DNA of 38,830 bases from Thermomicrobiaceae bacterium (lineage in GTDB: Bacteria; Chloroflexota; Chloroflexia; Thermomicrobiales; Thermomicrobiaceae), in the NCBI GenBank assembly GCA_007133615.1, contig SLMJ01000394.1:1-38830 (forward strand), in the 5' to 3' direction. This document shows, in pieces, positions 37,456 through 38,830 of this stretch. Position numbers and translations under genes: made by a program. The stretch's first letter is position 1. Each line of letters opens with the position of its first letter. Under the pieces are notes generated by a model. The model saw only the letters and a list, made by a program, of their open reading frames with translations. It was not told where the DNA came from and searched no databases.

Positions 37456-38397
37456 ATGAGGGTTGATTATTCACGAGAGGTGGAACGGTTGGAGCTCAAC
37501 ACAGTCGAGCAGGTTCAGGAAGCGATGGAAGCCGAACGCTACGTGAGCGAGCGTAGCCTGGCTACCGCCATTTATCTCGGCCTGAAGCTGCCGAAACCAT
37601 TGCTGCTCGAGGGTGAAGCAGGCGTCGGCAAGACCGAGGTCGCCAAAGTACTGGCGTCGGTGCTGGATACCGATCTGATCCGGCTTCAGTGCTATGAAGG
37701 CCTCGACGTAAGCCACGCGGTCTACGAGTGGAACTACCCTCGGCAGATGCTGGCAATCCGCGTCATGGAAGACCGCGATCTGAGCGACCGGCAGGCTATG
37801 GAGCAGATTTTCAGCTCCGAGTACCTGATCGAGCGCCCTTTGCTTCAGGCAGTCCAGCATAAGGGCAAGCCGCCCGTGCTGCTGATCGACGAGATCGACC
37901 GGGCCGATGAGGAATTCGAAGCGTTCTTGCTCGAGCTCCTCTCTGACTTCCAGGTCACCATTCCGGAGCTTGGTACGATCAAAGCCGAGCACCCGCCGAT
38001 CGTTATCATCACATCCAACCGGACGCGTGAGCTGCACGACGCGCTCAAGCGCCGCTGTCTCTACCACTGGATCGACTACCCAGACGTCCAGAAAGAGCTT
38101 TCCATCATCACCCAGAAGGTCGAAGGAATCTCGGAGCGCCTGGCGCTGCAGGTTGCGACGTTCATTCACGAACTGCGACGGGAAGATCTCTACAAGCTCC
38201 CGGGCGTTGCCGAGACGCTCGACTGGGCCAGCGCCCTGCTCGCGCTCAACAACCAGGAGCTCAACGAGGAGATCGCCGAGGCAACGCTCGGTGCGATTCT
38301 CAAGCATCAGGAAGACGTGCAGGAAATCCGGGACAAGAAGCTCGGTGAACTCGTCACCACCGCATCGTCCGGTTCTGCGACTCCGTCCGACAACTAG
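37456..38397 (+). CDS. MoxR-family AAA+ ATPase (CoxD-like)
   Basis: PLLLEGEAGVGKTEVAKVLA (Walker A), PPVLLIDEIDRADEEFEAFLLELLSDFQVTIPELG (Walker B), IVIITSNRTRELHDALKRRCLYHWIDYPD. Confidence 0.93.
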   Translation: MRVDYSREVERLELNTVEQVQEAMEAERYVSERSLATAIYLGLKLPKPLLLEGEAGVGKTEVAKVLASVLDTDLIRLQCYEGLDVSHAVYEWNYPRQMLAIRVMEDRDLSDRQAMEQIFSSEYLIERPLLQAVQHKGKPPVLLIDEIDRADEEFEAFLLELLSDFQVTIPELGTIKAEHPPIVIITSNRTRELHDALKRRCLYHWIDYPDVQKELSIITQKVEGISERLALQVATFIHELRREDLYKLPGVAETLDWASALLALNNQELNEEIAEATLGAILKHQEDVQEIRDKKLGELVTTASSGSATPSDN

Positions 38398-38408
38398 CAG
38401 GAGGACTG

Positions 38409-38830
38409 ATGGCCAGATCCGAACAGTTCGTCAATCGTGCCGTCCGCTTCGGGCGGACGCTCCGTCGGGCCGGGGTCAATGTGACTTCCAGCCAGGTGAT
38501 GGACTTCGTCCAGTCGGTGGAACATATCGACATCGGCAACCGGGATGTTTTCCGGGAAGCCGGTCGGGCGTGTTTCGTAACGACAAAGGAGGAGTTGCCA
38601 GTCTTCGATCGTATATTCGAGTCCTTCTGGCGAAAGAAGGCCGAATACACTGATGATCCGATGGCTGATATCGGTGATGATGCCCAACCTGGCATGGACG
38701 GCGACTCCGATCTCGACGCGGAGGGCGAAGAGGGCGAGGAAACCTCTCAGGAAGAGGGCACCCAGCGCACCAAGTCTCGCACCGAGATGGTCGAATCGCA
38801 GGAACTCGATAGCGAGGGCGAAGAGGAAGA
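38409..38830 (+). CDS. VWA-domain CoxE-like protein, truncated by the right window edge
   Basis: ATG at 38409 opens a frame with no stop to the window end: MARSEQFVNRAVRFGRTLRRAGVNVTSSQVMDFVQSVEHIDIGNRDVFREAGRACFVTTKEELPVFDRIFESFWRKK, then an acidic linker. Follows the moxR gene directly; not in the ORF track because it is open-ended. Confidence 0.82.
   Translation, partial: MARSEQFVNRAVRFGRTLRRAGVNVTSSQVMDFVQSVEHIDIGNRDVFREAGRACFVTTKEELPVFDRIFESFWRKKAEYTDDPMADIGDDAQPGMDGDSDLDAEGEEGEETSQEEGTQRTKSRTEMVESQELDSEGEEE

Noticed and set aside
37471-38307. 278-aa minus-strand ORF
   Set aside because: Antisense shadow of the moxR gene.
1-38830. CRISPR arrays, insertion sequences, prophage or toxin-antitoxin modules
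   Set aside because: No regularly spaced repeats, transposase/integrase motifs or recognisable TA pairs were seen by eye on either strand.

Overview
The window is an ordinary-looking, GC-rich, densely coded bacterial chromosome segment. Gene content and a secreted-protein domain style suggest Chloroflexota (Thermomicrobia-like); this is inference only. I support about 36 protein-coding genes, one tRNA-Cys and several intrinsic-terminator-type hairpins. I saw no CRISPR array, transposase, integrase or prophage. Core modules are purN / guaA-purD, tig-clpP-clpX, infA, recJ, a dtxR-family regulator and a polyprenyl diphosphate synthase. Accessory content includes an enolase-superfamily enzyme with an altered metal-ligand motif, an amidohydrolase pair (D-aminoacylase-like plus allantoinase/hydantoinase-like), an orphan glycine-betaine-type ABC ATPase, a CAP-domain secreted protein, and a cysteine-free HesB/IscA-like protein beside a SCO1664-type kinase-like gene. 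The right-hand 6 kb is a coxG-coxS-coxL-coxM-moxR-VWA(coxE) molybdenum-hydroxylase cluster. Its large subunit has AYRGAGR (form-II type), so its substrate is probably not CO; the cluster runs off the right edge. The best candidates for something undescribed are (i) this hydroxylase cluster with its structured leader, (ii) a promoter with a perfect 12-bp palindrome in its 17-bp spacer upstream of an orphan NarL-type response regulator, and (iii) the divergent enolase-superfamily active site. All calls come from reading sequence and motifs; no database search was run.
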